This document shows, piece after piece, positions 1 through 7,747 of a DNA stretch of 64,000 nucleotides (position 1 is its first letter; each line of letters starts with the position of its first letter). The notes below the pieces were generated by a model. That model worked only from the letters and a program-made list of their open reading frames with translations. It was not told the DNA's origin and did not search any database. Source of the DNA: a virus; the IMG/VR virus record IMGVR_UViG_3300023174_005626, positions 45,483 through 109,482 of that record. One strand, given 5' to 3'. A program made the position numbers and the translations under genes.

Positions 1-655
1 TATATTGTGTAACAACTGGCCAATAATCAGAACCTGGTATTGCACCATAGAATGCAACTGTTGTTGCAGATAATGATGGTTGTTGTGCTATACTATTAAT
101 CTCGGTTGAGAAATCAGCAAATAAGTTAGATGTACTTCCATCGCTCATTCTATATTGAACATAAAGATTTGGTGTGATATAACTATCAAACACCGCATCA
201 GGTGTTGTAAAATTAAACGTATCACCTGTAGAATTTCCACTGAAATCTATAGAGAAAGCTTGACCAACATTTGTTTCTAATCCAATTGTTGTTGGGTCAA
301 CATTAGCTGTTGTTCTAATACTCCATGATGGACCCGCATCATAACCCGAAAGACCCAATACTCTCGTAACAAACAATTGGTTAGATTGTTGTAAATAAGA
401 TTTTGCGATATACGCAGCCTCATATTGTGGGATTTGTGTATTCACAAACTTGACAGGTTCTGTACCACCGAAGTAGGCTTGGAATTCGTCATAGTTTGTT
501 ATAAAGACAGGTTCAAAAGCGGGACCCTTTATAGTCTCACCTACTAAACCTAATGTTGTAACACCCACGCTCTGAGCCACGAACGATAAGTCCGTTTCAG
601 ATGTATAAACACCTGGGGATACAAATACTTTTTGATTAACTTGTGCTGTTGCCAT
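1..655 (-). CDS. gp18: Tail sheath protein, gp18-like (N-terminal part, cut by window edge)
   Basis: The reading frame starts at an ATG whose complement lies at 653-655 and is still open at base 1, giving about 218 residues. The start reads MATAQVNQKVFVSPGVYTSE, and the V-x-PGVY-x-x-E pattern near the N-terminus is a hallmark of contractile tail sheath proteins. A segment with LGLVGETIKGPAFEPV, then FGG and a YIAKSYLQQS helix follow, as in the T4 gp18 family. The sheath polymerises around the tail tube and contracts to drive DNA delivery. It lies last in a minus-strand series after gp14-like and gp15-like genes, the same relative order as in T4. A TATTTAT motif precedes it. Confidence 0.85.
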   Translation of the reverse strand, partial: MATAQVNQKVFVSPGVYTSETDLSFVAQSVGVTTLGLVGETIKGPAFEPVFITNYDEFQAYFGGTEPVKFVNTQIPQYEAAYIAKSYLQQSNQLFVTRVLGLSGYDAGPSWSIRTTANVDPTTIGLETNVGQAFSIDFSGNSTGDTFNFTTPDAVFDSYITPNLYVQYRMSDGSTSNLFADFSTEINSIAQQPSLSATTVAFYGAIPGSDYWPVVTQY

Positions 656-688
656 TATTAAATTATTCTTTGCAGATTTATTTTAATG

Positions 689-695
689 ATAAATA
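689..695 (-). promoter_or_regulatory. TATTTAT late-promoter candidate for tail sheath gene
   Basis: TATTTAT in the sense of the sheath gene, with its 3' end 33 bases from the ATG. One of about twenty orientation-matched copies in the window. Confidence 0.5.
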
Positions 696-773
696 TTCAA
701 TACTAACACAAAAAACTTGACTTTTGGATATGTATTTGTAAACGGTGAGAATAAATTCTGCCTTTTTTCTACC

Positions 774-935
774 ATGAAAACAAAGAAAGAAATAAAGAAC
801 ATAAAAATATCCCCTGAATCACATGAGGTACTGAAAAAGTATTGTGATAAGAGAGGTATTAAAATTTATAAATTCCTTGAGAATTTAATAATTGAAAAGT
901 GTAAAGAGAAGAAAGATATCTACGGAGAAAATTAA
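774..935 (+). CDS. Small basic protein, possible ribbon-helix-helix DNA binder
   Basis: A 53-residue protein. The frame extends upstream to 717, but MKTKKEIKNIKISPESHEVL is the more likely start because the upstream residues are unlike the rest. The pattern of a short beta strand (KNIKISPE) followed by two helices (SHEVLKKYCDKRG and IYKFLENLIIEKCKEK) is what ribbon-helix-helix repressors of the Arc/CopG type look like, but no specific family is recognised. It is the only plus-strand gene in a stretch of minus-strand tail genes and its last four bases overlap the end of the gp15-like gene. The sequence TATTTGTAA, also seen before the bS21 gene, lies upstream. It could be a small transcription regulator; function is inferred from fold pattern only. 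Confidence 0.55.
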   Translation: MKTKKEIKNIKISPESHEVLKKYCDKRGIKIYKFLENLIIEKCKEKKDIYGEN

Positions 936-1975
936 ACCAACTTACTATCAAACTGAATCGCGGCTTCGTTTGATGTGTTTTCTTTAGTAACCTCAATTCT
1001 CAAAACGTCATTAGTTGTTATTTGAATTTTTTGAACATCTGTTCCATAATAGTCGTCATTGATATAAACATCGTATGACGATATGTTACTTGATTTAACA
1101 AATTCCATATTTGCGGTAAAATCAATTCTTTCAACCAACATATCATTACCAACCACATATAAAAAATTAGTTAAGAATTCATCTGGATTTTCAGGAAACT
1201 GATTTTTTTTCTTTTTTAATGTTGACGTGTCAATTTCAAATACTTGAAGGACTCTGGCAATTGCGGGCTTAACTTCAAACTCGGCTTCATCAATAAGATA
1301 ACCCAACATTGTGAAATCATAGTTTTGAATATAATATTTTCTATTCTCAATTTGCATTTGAGACTCATCAGAAATATTGGTTGAAATGATTGGAACATAT
1401 TGACCTTTAATAAAGGTGTATGCTTGTCTTGATGAAAACTTTTGCATTACAACTTTATTTAGCTCGTTAAGTTCCCTCATTCTATTACAAATAATTTTAA
1501 CACTATAGTTAATATCAACGGGAACTGGCTGCGGAATTGTATAAATGTCCATACCTTGTTCATTACCATTCCAAGTCGGAACTGAGGCATAATAAAATTG
1601 TTTTCTATTTGGAATTGTATATTGAAGTGATGGATTTGTACCATACTTAACTTCGGGACTTCTAACAACAGTTATGAATGGTGGAGATGGGTTATTATCT
1701 AAATCAACAAATTGAGATGTTTCAACATATTGAGACCAGTTCTGAGTGGTAACAATAATATCAACCATTGGAACAATTTTTCCTGCCGTAACAACTTTCA
1801 AATCTTCTTTTACAAAATCTAACATACCTCTATCTAAATCAGCATGTAAAACTGATTTAGGTAAATAAGTTCCATCTTTGTTGATATATTCCAACAACTG
1901 CTCTCTTCTAGAATAAAGAGTCTTTTGTGGAACCAAAGGTAATGTAGGTTTAACTTGTGTTTTAGGTAATGGCAT
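932..1975 (-). CDS. gp15: Tail terminator / sheath-stabiliser candidate, gp15-like
   Basis: A 347-residue protein. In T4, gp15 caps the tail tube and sheath and joins the tail to the neck. The central part (about residues 150-240) fits the gp15 pattern: a P-x-P-V-x-I-x-Y strand, a long helix with NRMRELNELNKVVMQKF, a GQYVPI segment, and an R+Y...FTMLGYL segment close to the end of the core. The C-terminal 100 residues form an extra beta-rich region (YDVYINDDYYGTDVQKIQI) not present in T4 gp15. Position supports the call: the gene follows the gp14-like candidate with a one-base overlap and precedes the sheath gene. The similarity is by eye and weak, so a general virion structural role is safer than the exact assignment. 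Confidence 0.55.
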   Translation of the reverse strand: MPLPKTQVKPTLPLVPQKTLYSRREQLLEYINKDGTYLPKSVLHADLDRGMLDFVKEDLKVVTAGKIVPMVDIIVTTQNWSQYVETSQFVDLDNNPSPPFITVVRSPEVKYGTNPSLQYTIPNRKQFYYASVPTWNGNEQGMDIYTIPQPVPVDINYSVKIICNRMRELNELNKVVMQKFSSRQAYTFIKGQYVPIISTNISDESQMQIENRKYYIQNYDFTMLGYLIDEAEFEVKPAIARVLQVFEIDTSTLKKKKNQFPENPDEFLTNFLYVVGNDMLVERIDFTANMEFVKSSNISSYDVYINDDYYGTDVQKIQITTNDVLRIEVTKENTSNEAAIQFDSKLV

Positions 1976-2487
1976 TATATTCCTCTAAATTCATTTTCAC
2001 TTACCCAAGTAGCTGTAACCGTTCTATAGAATGGTTTATACCCACCATAAGTGTGTTTATTATCTGACTTAACAAGTCCGTCGTCAATAACTGTATAATA
2101 TCTAACTCTATCCTCCGTTTCATAATATCCAAGGTAATCACCCATAAAAATATTAACATCCATGTCATCAAGAGTTTTTTGGTAAATAGAAAATTTCATA
2201 TTACCTGGCTCATCTTGTTTAATCTTTGAATTACCAAGAAGTTTGTTCTGTGGTGCCATAACCTGAACCAATCCCTTAAGTTCAACAGGGGCCATGAATT
2301 GAATCCCATCTTCCAATACCTCACCATACACGCTATCAGTTTTAGTCTTGTATCTATCAATTCTATAAAGAATAACTGTGAAGTTCATATCACCCAACAA
2401 CCACTCTTCACCCATACCAATATCCAAGGCGTAGTCTTCCCCACCAAAGAATTTTCCTAAACGTGTAATTGGTACTAACTTTTGCAT
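1975..2487 (-). CDS. Neck or head-tail connector candidate (gp14-like by position)
   Basis: A 170-residue, beta-rich soluble protein with no signal peptide or membrane segment. It contains a VYGE motif, then APVELKG, and later GDYLGYYETEDRVRYYTVID, the type of strand-rich region seen in T4-like gp14 neck proteins, which seal the portal and connect it to the tail. It is the first gene of a minus-strand set reading gp14-like, gp15-like, sheath, and the next gene starts inside its stop codon. T4 gp14 is longer (about 256 residues), so this would be a reduced form. The call depends mostly on order; another small connector or tail-completion protein is possible. Confidence 0.4.
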   Translation of the reverse strand: MQKLVPITRLGKFFGGEDYALDIGMGEEWLLGDMNFTVILYRIDRYKTKTDSVYGEVLEDGIQFMAPVELKGLVQVMAPQNKLLGNSKIKQDEPGNMKFSIYQKTLDDMDVNIFMGDYLGYYETEDRVRYYTVIDDGLVKSDNKHTYGGYKPFYRTVTATWVSENEFRGI

Positions 2488-2493
2488 ATATTG

Positions 2494-2500
2494 ATAAATA
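2494..2500 (-). promoter_or_regulatory. TATTTAT late-promoter candidate for neck/tail genes
   Basis: Sense-oriented TATTTAT six bases from the ATG of the gp14-like gene. The divergent SET-domain gene lacks the heptamer in its own sense. Confidence 0.5.
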
Positions 2501-2509
2501 CTTAAAGAG

Positions 2510-2522
2510 TTATTATATTTCT
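2510..2522 (+). promoter_or_regulatory. Shared 13-mer TTATTATATTTCT before SET-domain gene
   Basis: The same 13 bases occur at 23462-23474 before the first gene of the glycosyltransferase operon. Both copies face plus-strand genes without a TATTTAT motif, so this may be a second promoter class (early or middle). The sequence is AT-rich, so chance is possible. Confidence 0.3.
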
Positions 2523-2528
2523 AACAAA

Positions 2529-2933
2529 ATGATTATGAGATTAGACGCACCGAGTAAAATTTATGTTGACAACAGTCCGATACATGGGTTAGGTGTTTTC
2601 GCAAAAGAAAAAATATTAGTTGACGAAATATTTGAAATTTGTCCTGTAATTGATATGGGAATGAAGTTTGGTGAATCTAGTCACATATTAGTTGACTATA
2701 GATTTAATTGGCCACAAGGTGGTGGTGAATGGACAAAACAAGTTGTAACTGCTGGTTTTGGTATGTTATATAATCATAGTAATAATGCTAATGCAAATTG
2801 GAGGTCTAACTTTGATACAAACTCTTTTGAGTTTTATGCAACTAAAGACATTAACCCTGGCGATGAAATCTTTGTTTGGTATGGTGATATGAGTTATTGG
2901 AATGATGGTAGAAATCATACGAATATTATTTAA
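2529..2933 (+). CDS. SET-domain protein (putative lysine methyltransferase)
   Basis: A 134-residue protein starting MIMRLDAPSK; an in-frame ATG further upstream at 2469 would overlap the divergent neck gene and is less likely. SET-domain landmarks appear in order: the N-terminal SPIHGLGVFAKE block (the usual S-x-IHG-x-GVFA), the central GMLYNHSNNANANW block (the SAM-binding and pseudoknot NHS-x-x-x-N), and the final GDEIFVWYGDMSYW block, in which WYG takes the place of the usual DY. This is a minimal SET domain without pre- or post-SET cysteines, as found in other bacterial and phage proteins. The fold transfers methyl groups from S-adenosylmethionine to protein lysines; the substrate cannot be told. 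The helicase gene follows after five bases, so the two are probably co-transcribed. Confidence 0.8.
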   Translation: MIMRLDAPSKIYVDNSPIHGLGVFAKEKILVDEIFEICPVIDMGMKFGESSHILVDYRFNWPQGGGEWTKQVVTAGFGMLYNHSNNANANWRSNFDTNSFEFYATKDINPGDEIFVWYGDMSYWNDGRNHTNII

Positions 2934-2938
2934 TTGAA

Positions 2939-4690
2939 ATGGAAATTAGTTTAGAATCTAAAGCATTAACATTGTTGGAAACTTACGAGGGGGCAAACAA
3001 TTATATATTGGAGCTCAAAAGAAAATCCCAAGTTAATAGAAAGTTTTACCCAACAAGAAGTCAATCTGAATACATTATTAATAACCACGATAAACAACCA
3101 AAGGTTGCTAAGAAGTGGGTTATACTTGATGCTTATTTTGCACAGAAACTTGCCGATGATAGACTGATGACTGAAATACCTGAAAAGGTTTGGGTTGAGA
3201 AATTATTGGCAGACAAAGAAAAAGCATTTCATATTTGGGGTAAAATAACTGAATCTCAAGAACTACATGACTTTTGGTTACCTAAAGCCTCAATAATTAA
3301 AGACAACACAGTTAAAGATGTTGTTATTAATTATGAAAAATATTCTAATCGTCCTCCACTTACACATCAAAAGGAAGCAATTCAAAAGTTAGTTGAGAAT
3401 AAGAAATTTATCTTAGCTGATGATATGGGTCTTGGTAAAACCACATCTACGATTATTGCTGCTCTTGAAGCTGGCGCTAAAAAAATATTAATCATTTGTC
3501 CAGCAACTTTAAAAATTAACTGGAAGAGGGAAATTGAAAACTACTCGGACAGGTCAACATATATTGCTGAAGGAAAAAACTTTTCAACCGAACACGACTT
3601 TGTTATCATAAACTATGACATTATAAAAAATTTCCATGACCCTAAGAAAAAAGATGATTCGCAAATTCTTAGAGCCGATTTTGATTTGGTCATCATTGAT
3701 GAGGCACACTATATCAAAAATGCTCAAGCCCAAAGAACAAAACTAATTAATGATTTAGTAAAGAAAGTTGACCGATTATGGTTACTAACGGGAACACCTA
3801 TGACTTCTCGCCCGATTGACTATTATAATTTATTAAGTCTAATAGATTCGCCTGTTGCCAAGAATTGGATGGCTTATGTTATAAGATACTGTCAAGGATA
3901 CCAATTTAAAGTTGGCCCAAGAAAGGTGTGGAATGTTATGGGAGCTTCCAATTTGGAAGAACTAAGAGACAGGACTGTAGGGTTAACACTAAGAAGATTA
4001 AAAGAAGATGTTTTAGATTTACCCGATAAAATTATCACACCCGTTTATCTTAGATTAAAATCTAAATTATATGAAGAAGTAATGGGTGATTACTATAATT
4101 GGTACGAAAAAAATCCTGAGGAATCAAAATCTTTAACGGTTCAATTTACAAAACTTACCAAAGTAAGACAAATTATTGCCGATGAAAAGATTGCCCAAAC
4201 AATTGAATTAGCCGAAAATATTATTGAGCAAGATAAAAAAGTTATTATATTCTGTAACTTTACAGATTCACTTAACAAAATTTGTGAACACTTTGGAAAA
4301 GTGGCAGTCAAACTTGATGGTTCAATGTCAAAAGGTGAAAGACAATTGTCTGTTGACCAATTCCAAGAAAATCAAAAAGTGAAAGTATTTGTTGGTAACA
4401 TTAAAGCGGCTGGTGTTGGTTTAACCTTAACAGCGGCTGAAGCGGTTATCATGAATGATTTATCCTTTTTACCATCCGACCACTCACAAGCTGAGGACAG
4501 AGCTTATAGATTTGGTCAAAAAAATAATGTATTAGTTTACTACCCAATATTTGAAAACACTATAGAAGGAATTATCTACGACATATTAGCAAATAAAAAA
4601 CAGGTTATATCTACAATCTTAGGTGATAACCAAAACAGTCCTGATGCGGCTGAAGAAATCTTAAAAAGAATTAATGAAATGCGTCGTTAA
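2939..4690 (+). CDS. SNF2-type DNA helicase/translocase (UvsW-like role possible)
   Basis: A 583-residue superfamily 2 ATPase. About 140 N-terminal residues of unknown fold precede the motor. Motif I is DDMGLGKT (residues 161-168), motif II is DEAH (about 254-257) and motif III is LTGTPM (about 283-288). The C-terminal lobe has GVGLTLTAAEAVI and the SNF2 signature EDRAYRFGQ near residue 520. The residue pattern, including the arginine-rich end motif, is closer to the SMARCAL1/HARP-like branch than to T4 UvsW, but the job may be similar: remodelling branched DNA during recombination-dependent replication and repair. It follows the SET-domain gene with a short gap. A TATTTAT motif and a new gene follow, so it probably ends this transcription unit. 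Confidence 0.9.
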   Translation: MEISLESKALTLLETYEGANNYILELKRKSQVNRKFYPTRSQSEYIINNHDKQPKVAKKWVILDAYFAQKLADDRLMTEIPEKVWVEKLLADKEKAFHIWGKITESQELHDFWLPKASIIKDNTVKDVVINYEKYSNRPPLTHQKEAIQKLVENKKFILADDMGLGKTTSTIIAALEAGAKKILIICPATLKINWKREIENYSDRSTYIAEGKNFSTEHDFVIINYDIIKNFHDPKKKDDSQILRADFDLVIIDEAHYIKNAQAQRTKLINDLVKKVDRLWLLTGTPMTSRPIDYYNLLSLIDSPVAKNWMAYVIRYCQGYQFKVGPRKVWNVMGASNLEELRDRTVGLTLRRLKEDVLDLPDKIITPVYLRLKSKLYEEVMGDYYNWYEKNPEESKSLTVQFTKLTKVRQIIADEKIAQTIELAENIIEQDKKVIIFCNFTDSLNKICEHFGKVAVKLDGSMSKGERQLSVDQFQENQKVKVFVGNIKAAGVGLTLTAAEAVIMNDLSFLPSDHSQAEDRAYRFGQKNNVLVYYPIFENTIEGIIYDILANKKQVISTILGDNQNSPDAAEEILKRINEMRR

Positions 4691-4703
4691 ATAATTATTG
4701 GAT

Positions 4704-4710
4704 TATTTAT
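4704..4710 (+). promoter_or_regulatory. TATTTAT late-promoter candidate for SOD fusion gene
   Basis: Sense-oriented TATTTAT with its end 20 bases before the ATG of the superoxide dismutase fusion. Confidence 0.45.
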
Positions 4711-4730
4711 TATATGGATAATCCAAACAT

Positions 4731-6269
4731 ATGAAGAAATTAGAAGAAAAGGTACAACAACTGGAAACCCAAATACTTGAAAACCACGTTAACAAAGAAA
4801 AAGAACAGTTGCTTACCGAAATGAAGAAAATTGGAATAGAGAAATTACCTTATTCCTACTCAGCCCTTAAACCGTTCATTGACCCCGAGACAATGGACTT
4901 TCATTATAACAAACATTATAAAGGGTACGTGGATAAATTGAATGACGCTCTCTCAAAGAAAAAAAACGGGGATGTAGAGTTAGAGCAAATAATCAAAAAC
5001 ATAAGTCGTTACGACAAATCAATCAGAAATAATGCAGGTGGAGCATTCAATCACGCATTATTTTGGAACATGTTGACACCTAATCCAAAAAAACTTGAAG
5101 GGGAACTTTATAAAAAAATTGTAAAACAATTTGGTAGTTTCACAGCGTTCAAGAAAAAATTTGAGGCGGTTGCCAAAGATAGATTTGGTTCGGGATGGGT
5201 GTGGTTAGTTTTAACTGCGAAGAACACATTAAAAATAATGTCTACACCAAACCAAGATAATCCATTGATGAATGTGATTGAAGGTGGTGGTTTCCCATTA
5301 TTGGGGTTAGACTTATGGGAACACGCGTATTATTTAAAATACAGAAACAAAAGAGACGAATATATTGTAAACTTTTGGAAAGTTATTAATTGGGATTTTG
5401 TTACAAAAATGTATGAAATGAAAACCCAAACAAAGTTAATGGAGTCTGTTGAGTTAGGTAAAATTATTACTGAATCAGCAGATGCGAAATTCTGTGACGC
5501 AAAAGAAATTTTATTTTTTAAAGATTTAATTAACAATTCTAAAATTAAAAGAAGATACCAAGATGGAGTAACTGACGTATTAAGAACAGTATTCCATGAT
5601 TTTTGGGTTGAGAGTACAACAAAAGAAATGTCAGGATTCTACGGAGTTGAATCTAAAGAAGGTAGGTCAATTCTTAATAACCTTAACACCAACTTCAACG
5701 CGTTTTGTTTATTGGTTAAAGCGGTTAACAGACAAATTGAAAATATTGGTAGAACTGATAAGATTTTTAATTTTAGTTTCAAAGAAAATAGAACACTGAA
5801 AGAAGTAGAAAGATTTCTTAATGCTTTAGACCATTTCAAAAAACAAATTTTTACAAAAAATAATGAAGACTTTATTAACATTATTAAAGTTTTAAAAAAG
5901 TTATGGGACAGAGGACAAAAATCTGAAGATAACGTTCAAAAGAAACTTGAAGATTATTTTGAAGGTGACGCAAAAGTTGAAAAAATTGGAGGTCACGGAC
6001 AAAAAAGAGACGCCTTTAAAGGTGTTGATATGGTTATTGAAAAGGATGGTAAAACACATACCGCTCAAGTAAAACCATACTCAACAACAACAATTGACGG
6101 TGACAAAGTTGCTTTATCCGATACAGGTAATGTCAAACCTTACAACGTGAACTGGTTGATTTTTATTCAACCTAAAACTAATAAGATATTAATATTTGAT
6201 AATCATCCATTACAAAACGAAAATCAATATATATTTAAGTTAAGTTCACTTCTTCACGAAATAGAATAA
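4731..6269 (+). CDS. Fe/Mn superoxide dismutase fused to a PD-(D/E)XK nuclease-like domain
   Basis: A 512-residue protein with two unrelated parts. Residues 38-225 are a full iron/manganese superoxide dismutase. All four metal ligands can be placed: H58 (DFHYNKHY), H108 (FNHALFW), D194 and H198 (LGLDLWEHAYY). The second-shell residues Y66 and Q175 (STPNQDNPL) and a glycine at 104 match the manganese type, where glutamine comes from the C-terminal half. About 35 N-terminal residues form a charged coiled coil. Residues 230-400 are helical with no recognised family. Residues 400-512 resemble a PD-(D/E)XK nuclease core: a helix with LEDYFEG, D433 in KGVDMVIEKDG, then AQVKPYS with Q446-x-K448. The fusion lies in one uninterrupted frame and is followed by the gp13-like gene. 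Superoxide removal is well supported; nuclease activity is inferred. Confidence 0.85.
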   Translation: MKKLEEKVQQLETQILENHVNKEKEQLLTEMKKIGIEKLPYSYSALKPFIDPETMDFHYNKHYKGYVDKLNDALSKKKNGDVELEQIIKNISRYDKSIRNNAGGAFNHALFWNMLTPNPKKLEGELYKKIVKQFGSFTAFKKKFEAVAKDRFGSGWVWLVLTAKNTLKIMSTPNQDNPLMNVIEGGGFPLLGLDLWEHAYYLKYRNKRDEYIVNFWKVINWDFVTKMYEMKTQTKLMESVELGKIITESADAKFCDAKEILFFKDLINNSKIKRRYQDGVTDVLRTVFHDFWVESTTKEMSGFYGVESKEGRSILNNLNTNFNAFCLLVKAVNRQIENIGRTDKIFNFSFKENRTLKEVERFLNALDHFKKQIFTKNNEDFINIIKVLKKLWDRGQKSEDNVQKKLEDYFEGDAKVEKIGGHGQKRDAFKGVDMVIEKDGKTHTAQVKPYSTTTIDGDKVALSDTGNVKPYNVNWLIFIQPKTNKILIFDNHPLQNENQYIFKLSSLLHEIE

Positions 6270-6275
6270 TAAAGA

Positions 6276-6282
6276 TATTTAT
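6276..6282 (+). promoter_or_regulatory. TATTTAT late-promoter candidate for gp13-like gene
   Basis: Sense-oriented TATTTAT ending five bases before the ATG. If it is a -10-type element the mRNA would be nearly leaderless. Confidence 0.45.
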
Positions 6283-6287
6283 TTGAT

Positions 6288-7412
6288 ATGGCAGCAATAC
6301 CAGAACCAGAAAGGTCAAAAATTTATACGAGAATTAAACACCAATTAGGTGCGCCCTTAAGAAGTGTAGAACTTGAGGACGAAATGTTAGACTCATTGAT
6401 GGAATTAGCAATTGGGGATTATGAAGAATATATCCTACAATGGTTAATTGATTCTCAATGGGTTAACCTTGTTAATTTAAACATGAATGAAAGGTCTGTT
6501 GCGAGAGCCCTTGTTACAAGAACAATGGATTTTGAACAACAATTTTCATATTCATATTCTAAAATTGTGGGTCTTCAAACTGAAGGTCCTTGGGTTTTAA
6601 AGAAAGATTATTTTATTCTTGAAAAGAATGTTCAAACATACGAAATTCCTGCTGGTAGAGAAGTAAACGAATTATTATGGTTTTCAGACCAAGCTTGGAC
6701 TGCATTTGGAATTGGTGGTATGGGTGGATTTGGTGGTGGTATTGGATTAGGTGCAGACCAACCTGGATTTGCTCAGATGGGTAATACGGGTTCTTATTTT
6801 ATGATGTCAGGTTTTGATTATCTAATTAGAATGCAAGAAGCCAATATTCTTAGTAGAATCTTAGGTGGTTCGTTAACATATAGAATAACAGGACTACCTG
6901 ACGGTAAAAAATTAATTCACTTGATGAATACTCCTGGTGGTAAATTTAACTGGTCAAGTTATAGTCAATACGTGGGTAAAGCTGTTTGGTATTGGTATTA
7001 CGATGTAGAACCTGATAGTAGAGCCGATTGTTTGAAAAACAATCCCGACATTATTAAATTACCAACAGATGTACCTATTGAGGAATTGACTTGGACTGAT
7101 TTAAATGTTCCTGGTCAACAATGGGTTAGAAGATGGTTCACCGCTTACTGTAAAGAAACTTTAGCAAGAGTTAGAGGAAAATACAGTGGTAACCTTAAAA
7201 CGCCTGATTCTGAAATTGTTATGGATTACCAAAGTTTATTAACCGAGGCTAAAGATGAAAAGTCAAAACTTATTGAAGAATTAACAGGTGCTGAAGGTTG
7301 GTTAACCAGAATGAGACCTGACAAAGTTATGGAAAGAGAAGCATTAATTGCTGAAAACCTAAATAAACAAATGAAGTTCAGAGCAATGCCTCGTCAAATT
7401 TACGTAATATAA
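6288..7412 (+). CDS. gp13: Neck protein, gp13-like
   Basis: A 374-residue protein. The N-terminus carries the gp13 signature of T4-like phages: an arginine-rich helix, LGAPLRSVELEDEMLDSL, then a helix ending in GDYEEYILQW. In T4 and cyanophages gp13 together with gp14 closes the packaged head and receives the tail. Downstream are YEIPAGREVNELLWF and a Gly-rich insertion at about residues 140-165 (GIGGMGGFGGGIGLG), and a C-terminal helical segment ending in RAMPRQIYVI. It is larger than T4 gp13 (about 309 residues), mainly through the Gly-rich loop. It is placed on the plus strand, separated from the minus-strand gp14/gp15-like genes by the helicase and SOD genes. The next small gene starts in its stop codon. 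Confidence 0.7.
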   Translation: MAAIPEPERSKIYTRIKHQLGAPLRSVELEDEMLDSLMELAIGDYEEYILQWLIDSQWVNLVNLNMNERSVARALVTRTMDFEQQFSYSYSKIVGLQTEGPWVLKKDYFILEKNVQTYEIPAGREVNELLWFSDQAWTAFGIGGMGGFGGGIGLGADQPGFAQMGNTGSYFMMSGFDYLIRMQEANILSRILGGSLTYRITGLPDGKKLIHLMNTPGGKFNWSSYSQYVGKAVWYWYYDVEPDSRADCLKNNPDIIKLPTDVPIEELTWTDLNVPGQQWVRRWFTAYCKETLARVRGKYSGNLKTPDSEIVMDYQSLLTEAKDEKSKLIEELTGAEGWLTRMRPDKVMEREALIAENLNKQMKFRAMPRQIYVI

Positions 7413-7747
7413 TGGCAATAATTAAGACAGTACCAGTAAGAAAATTTATCAATGGTCATCAAATAGAAACATCTGAAATTACATTAGTTTCAGAATTAGA
7501 TTATCGTACCAATGGTGAAGACTGTTGTATCATTAGAGGTGTTGTACAATCATTCGTAACATTAGATTCAAGAACATCTGACCACATTACCGTAAAGGCA
7601 ATGACTCACCTAACAATCAGACCTGATGTTGGAAAGATTGATGAAGAATACGATGAGATTGTTGCAGACAAATTCGCTTGTATTGAATTCAGATTTGTTG
7701 GTGGAAACTGGTATATCTTATCTTCAGACGGTCTGAAGCAATCCTAA
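7412..7747 (+). CDS. Conserved-looking small protein translationally coupled to gp13-like gene
   Basis: A 111-residue beta-rich protein with no recognised family. Its ATG overlaps the stop of the gp13-like gene (TAATG), which suggests coupled translation and a structural role next to the neck. Strands with VVQSFVTLDSRT, HITVKAMTHLTI and FACIEFRFVGGNWYILSSDG suggest a small beta sandwich or barrel, perhaps a virion decoration or a neck accessory protein. Its final 24 bases overlap the 3' end of the DNA polymerase gene on the other strand. Function unknown. Confidence 0.6.
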   Translation: MAIIKTVPVRKFINGHQIETSEITLVSELDYRTNGEDCCIIRGVVQSFVTLDSRTSDHITVKAMTHLTIRPDVGKIDEEYDEIVADKFACIEFRFVGGNWYILSSDGLKQS

